This document shows, one piece after another, positions 42,889-51,170 of a DNA stretch of 64,000 nt; position 1 is the stretch's first letter, and the number at the start of each line of letters is the position of its first letter. Under the pieces are notes generated by a model. The model was given only the letters and a program-made list of their open reading frames with translations. It was not told where the DNA came from and ran no database searches. The DNA lies in assembly GCA_023384105.1 (NCBI GenBank), contig JAHDXR010000013.1, positions 1-64,000 of the forward strand, written 5' to 3'. A program made the translations under genes and the position numbers. This DNA comes from Hyphomonadaceae bacterium. Lineage in GTDB: Bacteria > Pseudomonadota > Alphaproteobacteria > Caulobacterales > Aquidulcibacteraceae.

Positions 42889-43446
42889 ATGGCCGACACT
42901 GCCCGCCTCCATCGCAGGCCCACGACGCTCGACGAGTTTCTCGTCTGGGAAGAGTCCCAGCCGGACAAGCACGAGTTCCGCAACGGCCAAATCCGCATGA
43001 TGACCGGCGGCACGCTGCGAAACGAGACGATCGCCGGCAACATCTTCGCCGCCCTTCGCGCCAAGCTCAAGGGCGCGCCCTGCCGCGCCTATATGAACAA
43101 CGCCCGGGTGGCGCTACGCGAAGCCAATGCCGGCTACTATCCTGGCGTGGTGGTCGATTGCGGACCCTATGCGGCCAACGCTCTGGCGGTGAGCAAGCCG
43201 ACAATCGTGTTCGAGGTGCTTTCGGAAAGCACGCGCAACAGCGACTTTTCCGAGAAGGTCCCCGACTATCGAGATACGGAAAGCATCGTACAGATCGTCC
43301 TGGTCGAGCCCGACGAGCAAAAGCTGCACGTATGGACCAAATCAGGCGAGACTTGGCGCCAGACCGAGATCGCCGGCGCGAGGGCGTTGGAGCTGCCCTC
43401 GCTGAACGTCGCCCTGGCCTTGGAAGAAATCTACGAAGACGCGTAG
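42889..43446 (+). CDS. Uma2 family (DUF820) PD-(D/E)XK endonuclease-like protein
   Basis: 185 residues with the Uma2 core: FLVWEESQPDKHEFRNGQIRMM at the start, then YYPGVVVDCGPYA (metal aspartate) and IVFEVLSESTRNSDFSEKVPDYR, and VQIVLVEPDEQKLHVW. The nuclease role is predicted from fold; the biological role is not established. It runs opposite to both acyl-CoA dehydrogenases and sits between an intact dehydrogenase start (42800) and a decayed copy of such a start (43493), suggesting it arrived by insertion. Confidence 0.85.
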   Translation: MADTARLHRRPTTLDEFLVWEESQPDKHEFRNGQIRMMTGGTLRNETIAGNIFAALRAKLKGAPCRAYMNNARVALREANAGYYPGVVVDCGPYAANALAVSKPTIVFEVLSESTRNSDFSEKVPDYRDTESIVQIVLVEPDEQKLHVWTKSGETWRQTEIAGARALELPSLNVALALEEIYEDA

Positions 43447-43493
43447 CGCGCCGCGGCGCGGGCCTCCTCGGGCGGCGTGTCGTTGAAATCCAT
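43431..43493 (-). pseudogene. Remnant of an acyl-CoA dehydrogenase 5' end
   Basis: Read from the ATG at 43493, this 20-codon stub gives MDFNDTPPEEARAAARYASS then a stop. The first eleven codons match the start of the dehydrogenase at 42800 (MDFNDTPEEAK). At DNA level the ATCGTTGAAATCCAT-like stretch around each start is nearly identical. The rest of the copy is gone, and the stub ends within the antisense 3' end of the Uma2 gene. Confidence 0.7.
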
Positions 43494-43505
43494 CGTACTT
43501 GCCCT

Positions 43506-43847
43506 TCAATGCGCGACGCTGCGCGACATGGTGTTGATGACGACGACGCCGGCCAGGATCAGGCCGATGCCGAACAAGGCCGGCGCGTCGAGCGATTGCC
43601 TGAACGCGATCCAGCCGACGAGCGTGATCAGAACGATGCCGGCGCCCGACCAGATCGCATAGGCGACGCCCACCGGCATCGTCTTCAGCGCCAGCGACAG
43701 GAGATAGAACGCGCCCGCATACGACGCCGCGGTGACGAGCGAGGGCGCGAGTTCGCGGAAGCCGTTGCTCTGCTTCAGGAACGCCGTGCCGATCACTTCG
43801 AGCACGATCGCCAGCGCGAGGTAAAGATAGTGCGCCTGCAGCGTCAT
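43506..43847 (-). CDS. Small multidrug resistance (SMR/EmrE-type) transporter
   Basis: A 113-residue, four-helix proton-coupled exporter of cationic drugs. The glutamate in LYLALAIVLEVIGTAFLKQSNGF (residue 16, as E14 in EmrE) is conserved, with the later AYAIWSGAGIVLITLVGW signature. ATG 43847 overlaps the stop of the upstream acyl-CoA dehydrogenase gene (ATGA), an odd partner for a drug pump. The substrate could be quaternary ammonium compounds or guanidinium. Confidence 0.92.
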   Translation of the reverse strand: MTLQAHYLYLALAIVLEVIGTAFLKQSNGFRELAPSLVTAASYAGAFYLLSLALKTMPVGVAYAIWSGAGIVLITLVGWIAFRQSLDAPALFGIGLILAGVVVINTMSRSVAH

Positions 43848-44959
43848 GCGGCGTTCCTCTGCTCCAGCCGCTTCACCAGCTTCTCCTTCCACGTCATGGG
43901 ATTCCCGGCCTGTACGGCAAGCAGCTTGGCGCGGCGGTAGAACAGGTGGCAGTCGACCTCCCAGGTGAAGCCCATGCCGCCATGGGTCTGGATATTTTCC
44001 TTGGCGCAGAGATAGTAGGCGTCGGACGCCGCCGCGCGCGCCGCCGCCGCCGCGAACGCAAGTTCGGCCGCTTCGGTCGAGAGCGCCCAGGCGCCGTAAT
44101 AGGCGTTCGAGCGCGCGACCTCGATCGCCACGTACATGTCAGCCAGCTTGTGCTTGATCGCCTGGAACGAACCGATCGGCCGCGAGAACGCGATCCGGTT
44201 CTTGGCGTAGTCGATCGCCATTTCGAGACACGCCTGGCTGCCGCCGACCTGCTCGAACGCGATGAGCACCGCGGCGCGGTCGAGCACCGCTTCCGAAAGC
44301 TCCCAGCCCTGGCCGGCGGCGCCGAGGCGTTCGGCCTTGGCGTTCTTGAACTCGAGCCTGGCGTGGCCGCGCGAGGGATCGAGCGTCTTCAGCGTCGTGC
44401 GCGTGACGCCCGGCTGGTTCAGATCGACCAGCGCCAGCGACACGCCCTGGCCCTCCTTGGCGACGACGACGGCCCAGTCGGCGCAATCGCCGTCCGTCAC
44501 CGGGATTTTCACGCCGTTCAGCGTCGAGCCGTCGAACCTGGTCTGGATGCTCGCCGCGGTCGGCGCGCCGGGACCTTCGGACAGCGCAAAGCAGCCGATC
44601 GTCTCGCCGCCTGCGACTTTCGACAGGTGCGCCGCCTTCTGCGCGTCGCTCCCCGCCAGCATCAGCGCTTCGGCGAAGAAATAGACCGTCGACGAAAACG
44701 GGATCGGCGCCACCGCGCGGCCGATCTCCTCGGCCAGCACGCACAGTTCGAGCCGGCCCAGCCCAAGGCCGCCATGTTCCTCGGGGATCGCCGCGCCCAG
44801 CCAGCCCATGTCGGCCACCGCGCGCCAAAGCTCCTTGTCATAGGATTTCGTCGGGTCATCCAGAACGCCGCGCGTCGCCTTCGCGCCGGCCTTCTCCGAC
44901 AGGAATTTGCGCGCCTGATCCTTCAGGCTCTTCTGGTCGTCGGAAAAATCGAAATTCAA
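43844..44959 (-). CDS. Acyl-CoA dehydrogenase, second paralogue
   Basis: 371 residues of acyl-CoA dehydrogenase fold, starting MNFDFSDDQKSLKDQARKFL. It differs from the 41565-42800 enzyme and resembles the smaller partner of two-subunit (heteromeric) enzymes used in steroid or branched acyl-CoA oxidation, such as the FadE pairs. The C-terminal QTHGGMGFTWEVDCHLFYRRAKLL supports that type. The partner interpretation is inference. It is followed directly by the SMR gene. Confidence 0.9.
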   Translation of the reverse strand: MNFDFSDDQKSLKDQARKFLSEKAGAKATRGVLDDPTKSYDKELWRAVADMGWLGAAIPEEHGGLGLGRLELCVLAEEIGRAVAPIPFSSTVYFFAEALMLAGSDAQKAAHLSKVAGGETIGCFALSEGPGAPTAASIQTRFDGSTLNGVKIPVTDGDCADWAVVVAKEGQGVSLALVDLNQPGVTRTTLKTLDPSRGHARLEFKNAKAERLGAAGQGWELSEAVLDRAAVLIAFEQVGGSQACLEMAIDYAKNRIAFSRPIGSFQAIKHKLADMYVAIEVARSNAYYGAWALSTEAAELAFAAAAARAAASDAYYLCAKENIQTHGGMGFTWEVDCHLFYRRAKLLAVQAGNPMTWKEKLVKRLEQRNAA

Positions 44960-45104
44960 GGTCGTCCTCCCGGACTTATGGTTTGCGCCACCTTAACGCG
45001 GCGCGCCGGAGGCGCGAAAGAGTGTCTTGGCGTCAACGCCTCTTCACGAAGGCTAAAGCGAGATGCGCTAGCGTGCGCCCCTTAAAGATCGGGGTGTAGG
45101 AACC

Positions 45105-45674
45105 ATGGCGAAGGCGGTCTTTCACAAGGGCCAGCGCGTCTACGTGAAGCCTGTGGCGACGTGGGCGGTGATCGAGAGCGTGAACCCGCAATGGGTCAAA
45201 GGCGTCGAGGAGCCGCTGCGCGTCACCTATGACGCCGGCCTGGGGCGCGAATTCCAGGCGCACGAACTGGCGCCCGAAGACCGCGAGCCGGAAAAACCGG
45301 ACCTGATCGAGACCGAGAACTGGCGCGTGCTGCGCGCGGTGAACCGTCTCTCCGCCGACGCCCGCGATCCGCGCCATCCCAATCCGGGCACGTTCCCCGT
45401 GGTTGTGACAGACGAGAAGGACTGGGGCGGCTGGCGCGTGCCGATGGCGGAGTACGAACGCGATCCGGCCCGCGTGGAACATCAGGCGCGCGTCATCGCC
45501 AATGCGCTGCGCCTCATGCGGGTCGCCCGCGAACTGATCGAGTTCGCCCAGGACCAGCCGCACGAGACGCCGCGCCATCTGATGGATCTTGCCAAGCAGG
45601 CGGAAATGGTGCTCGCCGCCATCTATCATGACGGCGCCCCGCGCAGTGCGGCCGAGAGCTTCGCGGCTGAATAA
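45105..45674 (+). CDS. Conserved-looking hypothetical protein, 189 aa
   Basis: I do not recognise this family. The N-terminal half is beta-rich and SH3-like (FHKGQRVYVKPVATWAVIESVNPQWVKGVEEPLRVTYD), and the C-terminal half helical (ARVEHQARVIANALRLMRVARELIEFAQ). No signal or membrane segment is present. ATG 45105 has a TAGGA site. Codon use and the balanced protein composition mark it as a real gene. It diverges from the dehydrogenase operon and is followed 59 bp on by pepN. Confidence 0.7.
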   Translation: MAKAVFHKGQRVYVKPVATWAVIESVNPQWVKGVEEPLRVTYDAGLGREFQAHELAPEDREPEKPDLIETENWRVLRAVNRLSADARDPRHPNPGTFPVVVTDEKDWGGWRVPMAEYERDPARVEHQARVIANALRLMRVARELIEFAQDQPHETPRHLMDLAKQAEMVLAAIYHDGAPRSAAESFAAE

Positions 45675-45733
45675 CGCGGATTGAATTTCGCCGCCTGGCG
45701 GCTCATGTCAGGGCTTCAGCCGGAGCCTTGACC

Positions 45734-48337
45734 ATGCGCGACGCCGAAGCCGTCACCATCCGTCTCGCGGATTATCAGCCGCCCGCCTATCTGATCGACG
45801 AGATCGCGCTCGTCTTCTCGCTGGAGCCGGAGCAGACGCTGGTCGCGGCCAGCAGCCATGTGCGCCGCGCCGGCGCCGAACGCGCGCCGCTGGAGCTGAG
45901 CGGCGAGCGGCTCGAGCTGCAGAGCGTCGCCATCGACGGCGTGCAGCTCGACGCCGCGGCCTATCGCGTCGAGCCGGGCAAGCTCGTCATTCTCGATCCG
46001 CCCGCCCGGTTCAGGCTCGACATCGTCACCCGCATCTCGCCGGCGACGAACACGCACCTCGAAGGCCTCTACATGTCCGGCGGCCGCTTCTGCACGCAAT
46101 GCGAAGCGGAAGGCTTCCGCGCCATCACCTATTATCTCGACCGCCCCGACGTGCTGGCGCGCTTCGCCGTGCGCATCGAGGCCGACAAGGCCGCCTACCC
46201 CACGCTGCTCTCCAACGGCAATCCGGTCGAAAGCGGCGACATGGAGGACGGCCGGCATTTCGCCGTCTGGGTCGATCCGCACCCGAAGCCCGCCTACCTG
46301 TTTGCGCTCTGCGCCGGCGAATACGAGTCGATCCACGACGCGTTCGTCACCCGGAGCGGGCGCAAGGTCGCGCTCGGCGTCTATGTCGACCCCGGCGATT
46401 CCGAGCGGGCGCGCTACGCCATGGATGCGCTCAAGCGTTCGATGACGTGGGACGAAGAGGCGTTCCAGCGCGAATACGATCTCGACGTGTTCAACATCGT
46501 CGCCGTGCGCGACTTCAATTTCGGCGCGATGGAGAACAAGGGCCTCAACATCTTCAACTCGTCGCTGATCCTGGCCGACGCCGAGACCGCCACCGACGCC
46601 GACTTCGAAGCGATCGAGGCCGTGGTCGGCCACGAATACTTCCACAACTGGACCGGCAACCGCATCACCTGCCGCGACTGGTTCCAGCTCTGCTTGAAGG
46701 AAGGGCTCACCGTCTATCGCGAGCAGGAATTCTCCGCCGACCAGCGCTCGCGGCCGGTACAGCGCATCAAGGACGTGAAGCGGCTGCGCGCGCGCCAGTT
46801 CGGCGAGGATGCGGGCCCGCTGGCGCATCCGGTGCGGCCGTCGAGCTACCAGAAGATCGACAACTTCTACACCGCCACCGTCTACGAAAAGGGCGGCGAA
46901 GTGATCCGCATGCTGAAGCGGATCGTCGGCAAGGACGCGTTTGAGCGCGGCATGCAGCTCTATTTCGAGCGCCGCGACGGCACGGCCTCCACGGTCGAGG
47001 ACTTCATCGGCTGCTTCGAGCAGGCGTCGGGCCGCAAGCTCGACGACTTCATGCGCTGGTACGAACAGGCCGGCACGCCGGCGCTGAAAGTGCGCGGCGC
47101 CTACGACGCCGCGACCAGAAGCTACGAACTCACCATCAGCCAGCGTATTCCGCCCACGCCGGGTCAGAACGTGAAGCAGCCGGTTCCGATCCCGCTCGAA
47201 ATCGGCTTCATCGCGCCGGACGGCGCCATCGTCGCCGCCAAGATCGAAGGCGATGCGATCTCGCGCCTGCAACATCATGTCGTCGTCACCGAAGCGGAGA
47301 CGACGCTGCGCTTCAGCGACGTGATGGAAGAGCCGATCCCGTCGGTGCTGCGCGGCTTCTCCGCGCCGGTGGCGCTGGACGATGGCCTCGGCGTCGAGCA
47401 GCGGCTGGCGCAAATGGCGCACGATCCGGACGCGTTCACGCGCTGGGAGGCCGGCCAGACCATCGCCCGCGCCATCATGCTGGGCGACGTCAAGGACGCC
47501 GCGCCGGCGCTCGCCAAGGCGCTTGGCCGCGAACTCGACCGCGCCCAGGAAGACCCGGCGTTTGCGGCGCTCGCCCTGCGCCTGCCCGATCTGAACGAAC
47601 TCATCCTCGCCGCGGCGGCGCCGGACCCGGAACAGCTGTTCGCGGCGCGCGAGGAGCTGCGCCGCACGGCGGCGACGGCGCTGCGCGGCCGGCTGGAGCC
47701 GCTCGCGCGCGCGCCGAGCGAAGTCCCGTTCTCGCCAAGCGCCGAGGCCGCCGGCCGGCGCGCGCTCAAGGCCGCCGCGCTCGACCTGCTGGCCGCGCTC
47801 GGGCCGCAACAGGCGCAGAGCTTCGCCGACGCCTTCGACAGCGCCCGCAGCATGACCGAGACGATCGCCGCGCTCGAAGCGATGGGCGCCTCGGGCGCGG
47901 ACGGCTTCGACGATGCGCTGACGCGCTTCTACCAACGCTGGAGCGCCAATCCGCTGGTGATCGACAAGTGGTTCGCGGTGCAGGCGTCCGCGCCGCGGCC
48001 CGACGCGCTGGCGCGCGCGGAACGGCTGCGCGCCCATCCGGACTTCAACCTGAAGAACCCGAACCGGGTGCGCTCGCTCGCGGCGGCGTTCGCGATGCGC
48101 AATCCGCGCGCGTTCCATGCCGCCGACGGCGGCGGCTATCGTTTCCTCGCCGGGCTGGCGGAACAAATCGATCCGCTGAACCCGGCGCTGGCGGCGCGGT
48201 TGCTCACAGCTTTCGAATCGTGGAAGCGATTCGATGCCGGGCGTCAAGCGCACGCCAAGGCGGCGCTCGAACACCTGGCCGCGTTAACGAATTTGTCCAA
48301 GAACACCCGCGAAATGGTTGAACGCACTCTGGCCTGA
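45734..48337 (+). CDS. pepN: Aminopeptidase N (M1 family)
   Basis: Cytoplasmic zinc aminopeptidase clearing N-terminal residues from peptides. It has 867 residues, the length of the proteobacterial PepN group. The GAMENKG exopeptidase motif is near residue 262, followed by the zinc site HEYFHNWTGNRIT (HExxH) with the second glutamate in LKEGLTVYREQEF. The C-terminal DUF3458-like helical repeat completes it. ATG 45734 is chosen; a TTG two codons earlier is open. It is a single gene. Confidence 0.96.
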   Translation: MRDAEAVTIRLADYQPPAYLIDEIALVFSLEPEQTLVAASSHVRRAGAERAPLELSGERLELQSVAIDGVQLDAAAYRVEPGKLVILDPPARFRLDIVTRISPATNTHLEGLYMSGGRFCTQCEAEGFRAITYYLDRPDVLARFAVRIEADKAAYPTLLSNGNPVESGDMEDGRHFAVWVDPHPKPAYLFALCAGEYESIHDAFVTRSGRKVALGVYVDPGDSERARYAMDALKRSMTWDEEAFQREYDLDVFNIVAVRDFNFGAMENKGLNIFNSSLILADAETATDADFEAIEAVVGHEYFHNWTGNRITCRDWFQLCLKEGLTVYREQEFSADQRSRPVQRIKDVKRLRARQFGEDAGPLAHPVRPSSYQKIDNFYTATVYEKGGEVIRMLKRIVGKDAFERGMQLYFERRDGTASTVEDFIGCFEQASGRKLDDFMRWYEQAGTPALKVRGAYDAATRSYELTISQRIPPTPGQNVKQPVPIPLEIGFIAPDGAIVAAKIEGDAISRLQHHVVVTEAETTLRFSDVMEEPIPSVLRGFSAPVALDDGLGVEQRLAQMAHDPDAFTRWEAGQTIARAIMLGDVKDAAPALAKALGRELDRAQEDPAFAALALRLPDLNELILAAAAPDPEQLFAAREELRRTAATALRGRLEPLARAPSEVPFSPSAEAAGRRALKAAALDLLAALGPQQAQSFADAFDSARSMTETIAALEAMGASGADGFDDALTRFYQRWSANPLVIDKWFAVQASAPRPDALARAERLRAHPDFNLKNPNRVRSLAAAFAMRNPRAFHAADGGGYRFLAGLAEQIDPLNPALAARLLTAFESWKRFDAGRQAHAKAALEHLAALTNLSKNTREMVERTLA

Positions 48338-48401
48338 GTCTTTTGGGCGACACTTCCCGGCCGCGCGCGGCTGAGAATCAGCGCGCGGCTCGACAGGGTG
48401 T

Positions 48402-48416
48402 TTAATCCCTCGTTAC
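48402..48416 (+). promoter_or_regulatory. CtrA-like site upstream of the PleC-like kinase
   Basis: TTAATCCCTCGTTAC matches TTAA-N7-TTAA except for the last base. It lies 55 bp before the kinase start at 48471, in the only non-coding gap after pepN. A CtrA link would fit a PleC-type gene, but a single near-match is weak evidence. Confidence 0.35.
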
Positions 48417-48470
48417 GATTTGCGTTCTTCGAGATTCCGAACGGCGATTCGGGGCGGCCGGGAAATCTTC

Positions 48471-50936
48471 GTGTCGAACACTGCAGCATATGACGAACCC
48501 GGCGCCGCCGGACCTGCGTCGCAGGACAAAGCCGGCCGGCCGTTCATGGCGCTGGTGGCCCTGTTCGTGCTCGCGTTCGGCCTCGCCACCGGCGCGCAGA
48601 TCAAACGCTACATCGACGACGCGGCGGAGACCACGATCGCCGCGCAAGCATCGACGGCGGCGCTGATCGCCGAGCGCGTCAACGCCAACCTGGCGATCGC
48701 CGCCGGCGCCGCCACCGGCGCGGCGGAGCTTGCGCGCACCGGCGGCGGCGACGTCGTCTCGCTCGCGAACGCGGCGGCGCACACATCCCCGGCGACGGCG
48801 GCCGCCGTCATCGGTCCCACCGGCGCGATCGAAGCCATCACCGACGCCCAATACAGGGCGCTCGCCATCGCCGCCGCCCAAGCCGCCGGCGACGAGCAAT
48901 TGTGGACCGGCGCGCCCGACATGGGCGAACTCGCGACCACGCCTGCGATCGTGCGCCGCCTCGGCGACCGCCGTATCGTCACCATCATCGACCCCGCGCG
49001 CCTGCTGCCGGAGCTGGCGCCGGCGGCGCGCGTGCTGATCGCCTCGCCCTCGGGCCACATCTTCTACGCCTCGCCCGCGCTGCAGTCGGCCGGCCCACGC
49101 GCCCAGCAGCAGGTGCTGGCCGCTGCGCGCGCCAACGGCGCCGGCGCGCTGATCGAGGACGGCGCCGGCGCCGCCTGGGCCGCCGCCGAGGCGAACGTGC
49201 AGCTGGGCGGCTTCCGCGTCATGGCGGCCTCGCCGGCGCCGAACGGCATGTCGCTGCTGCTGCGCGCCTTGCTGCAATACGCCCTGATCGCGGCCGCGCC
49301 GCTGGCGGCGATGGGCGTGCTCTATCTGCTGATGCGCCAGAACGCGCAGCGGGCGCGGCTGGCCGAAGCCGAGGCCGTGCGCGCGGAAACGCACTTCCGC
49401 ATCGCCGCCGACGGCGCCAAGGTCGGCGTGCTCGAATGGCGCCCCGGCGCCGACGAAGTGCAGCTCAGCGAACAGGCCGCGCGCCTGCTCGGCGCGCCGC
49501 GCGACACGATCAGCCTGCGCGAACTGTTGGAGCTGATCGTCAGCGAGGATCGCTTCGGCGTCGACGAGGAATTCCGCCGCGCACGCCAGTCGGGCCTGCT
49601 GGACGCGCGCTTCCGCGTCAGCCGCGCCGGCGGGCTGGCCTGGATCGAGGCGCGCGGCGCGGCGGTGGAGGACGCCAGCGGCCGCGCCGAGACGCGCCTG
49701 TTCGCCACCGTCATCGACGCCACCCAGCGCCACGAGGCGGAAGCCCGCGTCACGCGGCTCGAGCGCCAGCTGCGCGCGGCGATCGACAACTTCTCCGGCC
49801 CGTTCGCGCTCTGGGATTCGCGCAAGCGCCTGCTGCTGTGGAACCAGAGCTTCGCCGTGGCCTTCAAGCTCGGGCCCGACATGCTGCGTCCGCGCGCGTC
49901 GTATGAAGCCATCGCCGCCGCCTCGACGCCGGCGATCCGGCGCGAGAAGCACGATCCGAGCAATCCGGACGTGCGCGTGATCGAACTGGTCACCGGCGAA
50001 TGGCTGCACGTGGTCGAACGCCGCGCCGCCGACGGCGGGGTGATCACCGTGGGCGTCGACATCACGCCGCTGAAACGCAAGGAAGAAGAACTCGCCCGCA
50101 ACGAACGGCGCCTCTCCGACGCGCTGACGCGCGCCGAAAGCCAGGAGTACCGGATCAAGGCGCTGGCGCGCGAAGCGCACGAGGAACGCCAGAAGGCGGA
50201 GGAAGCCAGCCGCGCCAAGTCGACCTTCCTCGCCAATATGAGCCATGAGCTGAGGACCCCGCTCAACGCCGTGATCGGCTTCTCCGAGATCATGGCGAAG
50301 GAATTGTTCGGCCCGATCGGCAACGATCAATACAAGCAGTACGCCAGCGACATCTTCGACAGCGGCAACCACCTGCTCGAACTGATCAACGACATCCTCG
50401 ACATGGCCAAGATCGAGGCCGGCAAGCTGACGCTGAGCCCGCGCCCGCTCGATCCGAGCGTCGCCATCGACCAGGCGGTGCGGCTGACCAAGCGCAAGGC
50501 GGAAGAAAAAGGCCTCTCGATCGTCGTCGACGCCGACGAACTGCCGGAGATCGAGGCGGATCATCGCGCGGTGAAACAGATTCTGCTGAACCTCCTATCC
50601 AACGCCGTGAAGTTCACCGACCAGGGCGCGATCATGGTGCACGCCCGCGCCAATGCGACGTCGCTGACGCTGCGCGTGGTCGACACCGGCTGCGGCATCC
50701 CGCCGGACCACCTGCCGCGGCTGGCGCGCCCGTTCGAGCAGGTGGAAGCCGAACTCACGCGCAACAATCACGGCACCGGCCTCGGTCTTGCGCTCACCAA
50801 GTCGCTGGCGGAAATGCACGGCGGCAAGCTCTCGATCCAGAGCGAAGTGGGCCGCGGCACGATCGTGACGGTGGTGCTGCCGCGCACGTTCGGCGGCCAG
50901 CGCGACATCCCCCCGGAAGCGACCGCGGCCGAGTAG
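48471..50936 (+). CDS. PAS-domain sensor histidine kinase, PleC-like
   Basis: Membrane sensor kinase of about 821 residues, with the size and build of Caulobacter PleC. There is one helix near residue 25 (FMALVALFVLAFGLATGA), a periplasmic-type segment, a second helix near 270 (YALIAAAPLAAMGVLYLL), then PAS domains including FSGPFALWDSRKRLLLWNQSF. The HisKA motif FLANMSHELRTPLNAVIGFS (His near residue 595) and HATPase motifs (LLNLLSNAVKF, GTGLGLALTKSL) follow. The start is GTG 48471; ATG 48546 is an alternative. DivJ is the main rival identification. Confidence 0.8.
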   Translation: MSNTAAYDEPGAAGPASQDKAGRPFMALVALFVLAFGLATGAQIKRYIDDAAETTIAAQASTAALIAERVNANLAIAAGAATGAAELARTGGGDVVSLANAAAHTSPATAAAVIGPTGAIEAITDAQYRALAIAAAQAAGDEQLWTGAPDMGELATTPAIVRRLGDRRIVTIIDPARLLPELAPAARVLIASPSGHIFYASPALQSAGPRAQQQVLAAARANGAGALIEDGAGAAWAAAEANVQLGGFRVMAASPAPNGMSLLLRALLQYALIAAAPLAAMGVLYLLMRQNAQRARLAEAEAVRAETHFRIAADGAKVGVLEWRPGADEVQLSEQAARLLGAPRDTISLRELLELIVSEDRFGVDEEFRRARQSGLLDARFRVSRAGGLAWIEARGAAVEDASGRAETRLFATVIDATQRHEAEARVTRLERQLRAAIDNFSGPFALWDSRKRLLLWNQSFAVAFKLGPDMLRPRASYEAIAAASTPAIRREKHDPSNPDVRVIELVTGEWLHVVERRAADGGVITVGVDITPLKRKEEELARNERRLSDALTRAESQEYRIKALAREAHEERQKAEEASRAKSTFLANMSHELRTPLNAVIGFSEIMAKELFGPIGNDQYKQYASDIFDSGNHLLELINDILDMAKIEAGKLTLSPRPLDPSVAIDQAVRLTKRKAEEKGLSIVVDADELPEIEADHRAVKQILLNLLSNAVKFTDQGAIMVHARANATSLTLRVVDTGCGIPPDHLPRLARPFEQVEAELTRNNHGTGLGLALTKSLAEMHGGKLSIQSEVGRGTIVTVVLPRTFGGQRDIPPEATAAE

Positions 50937-50972
50937 GCGCGGCGTCCGCCCGGAGCTTTAAAGCAGCGCGCG

Positions 50973-51165
50973 CGCCCCTATGGACCGCCGGCGTCCCGCC
51001 GGCCTGCGCGATGCTTCAACCCGAGTCATTCCGGACGCGCGGAGCGCGATCCGGAACCCAGGGCAAACAATGTACCGGCGGCGCATACGCGCCTCCGCCC
51101 GGAATGACTCGCTGGCTTGCAAGCGAAGGCGCAGGGCGGCGGGGCACCGGCGGTCCATAGGGGCG
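50973..51165. repeat. Composite element A with nested GTCATTCCG palindrome (before glnE 3' end)
   Basis: Outer 19-base perfect ends CGCCCCTATGGACCGCCGG (50973-50991) and complement (51147-51165), 193 bp. The inner palindrome GAGTCATTCCG (51023-51033) / CGGAATGACTC (51100-51110) matches the core of the 30913 copy. It fills the gap between the PleC-like kinase and the convergent glnE gene. Confidence 0.92.
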
Positions 51166-51170
51166 GCGCT

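Noticed and set aside
45716-48274. An 852-codon antisense open frame opposite pepN
   Set aside because: It mirrors the codon bias of pepN and has no recognisable motif.
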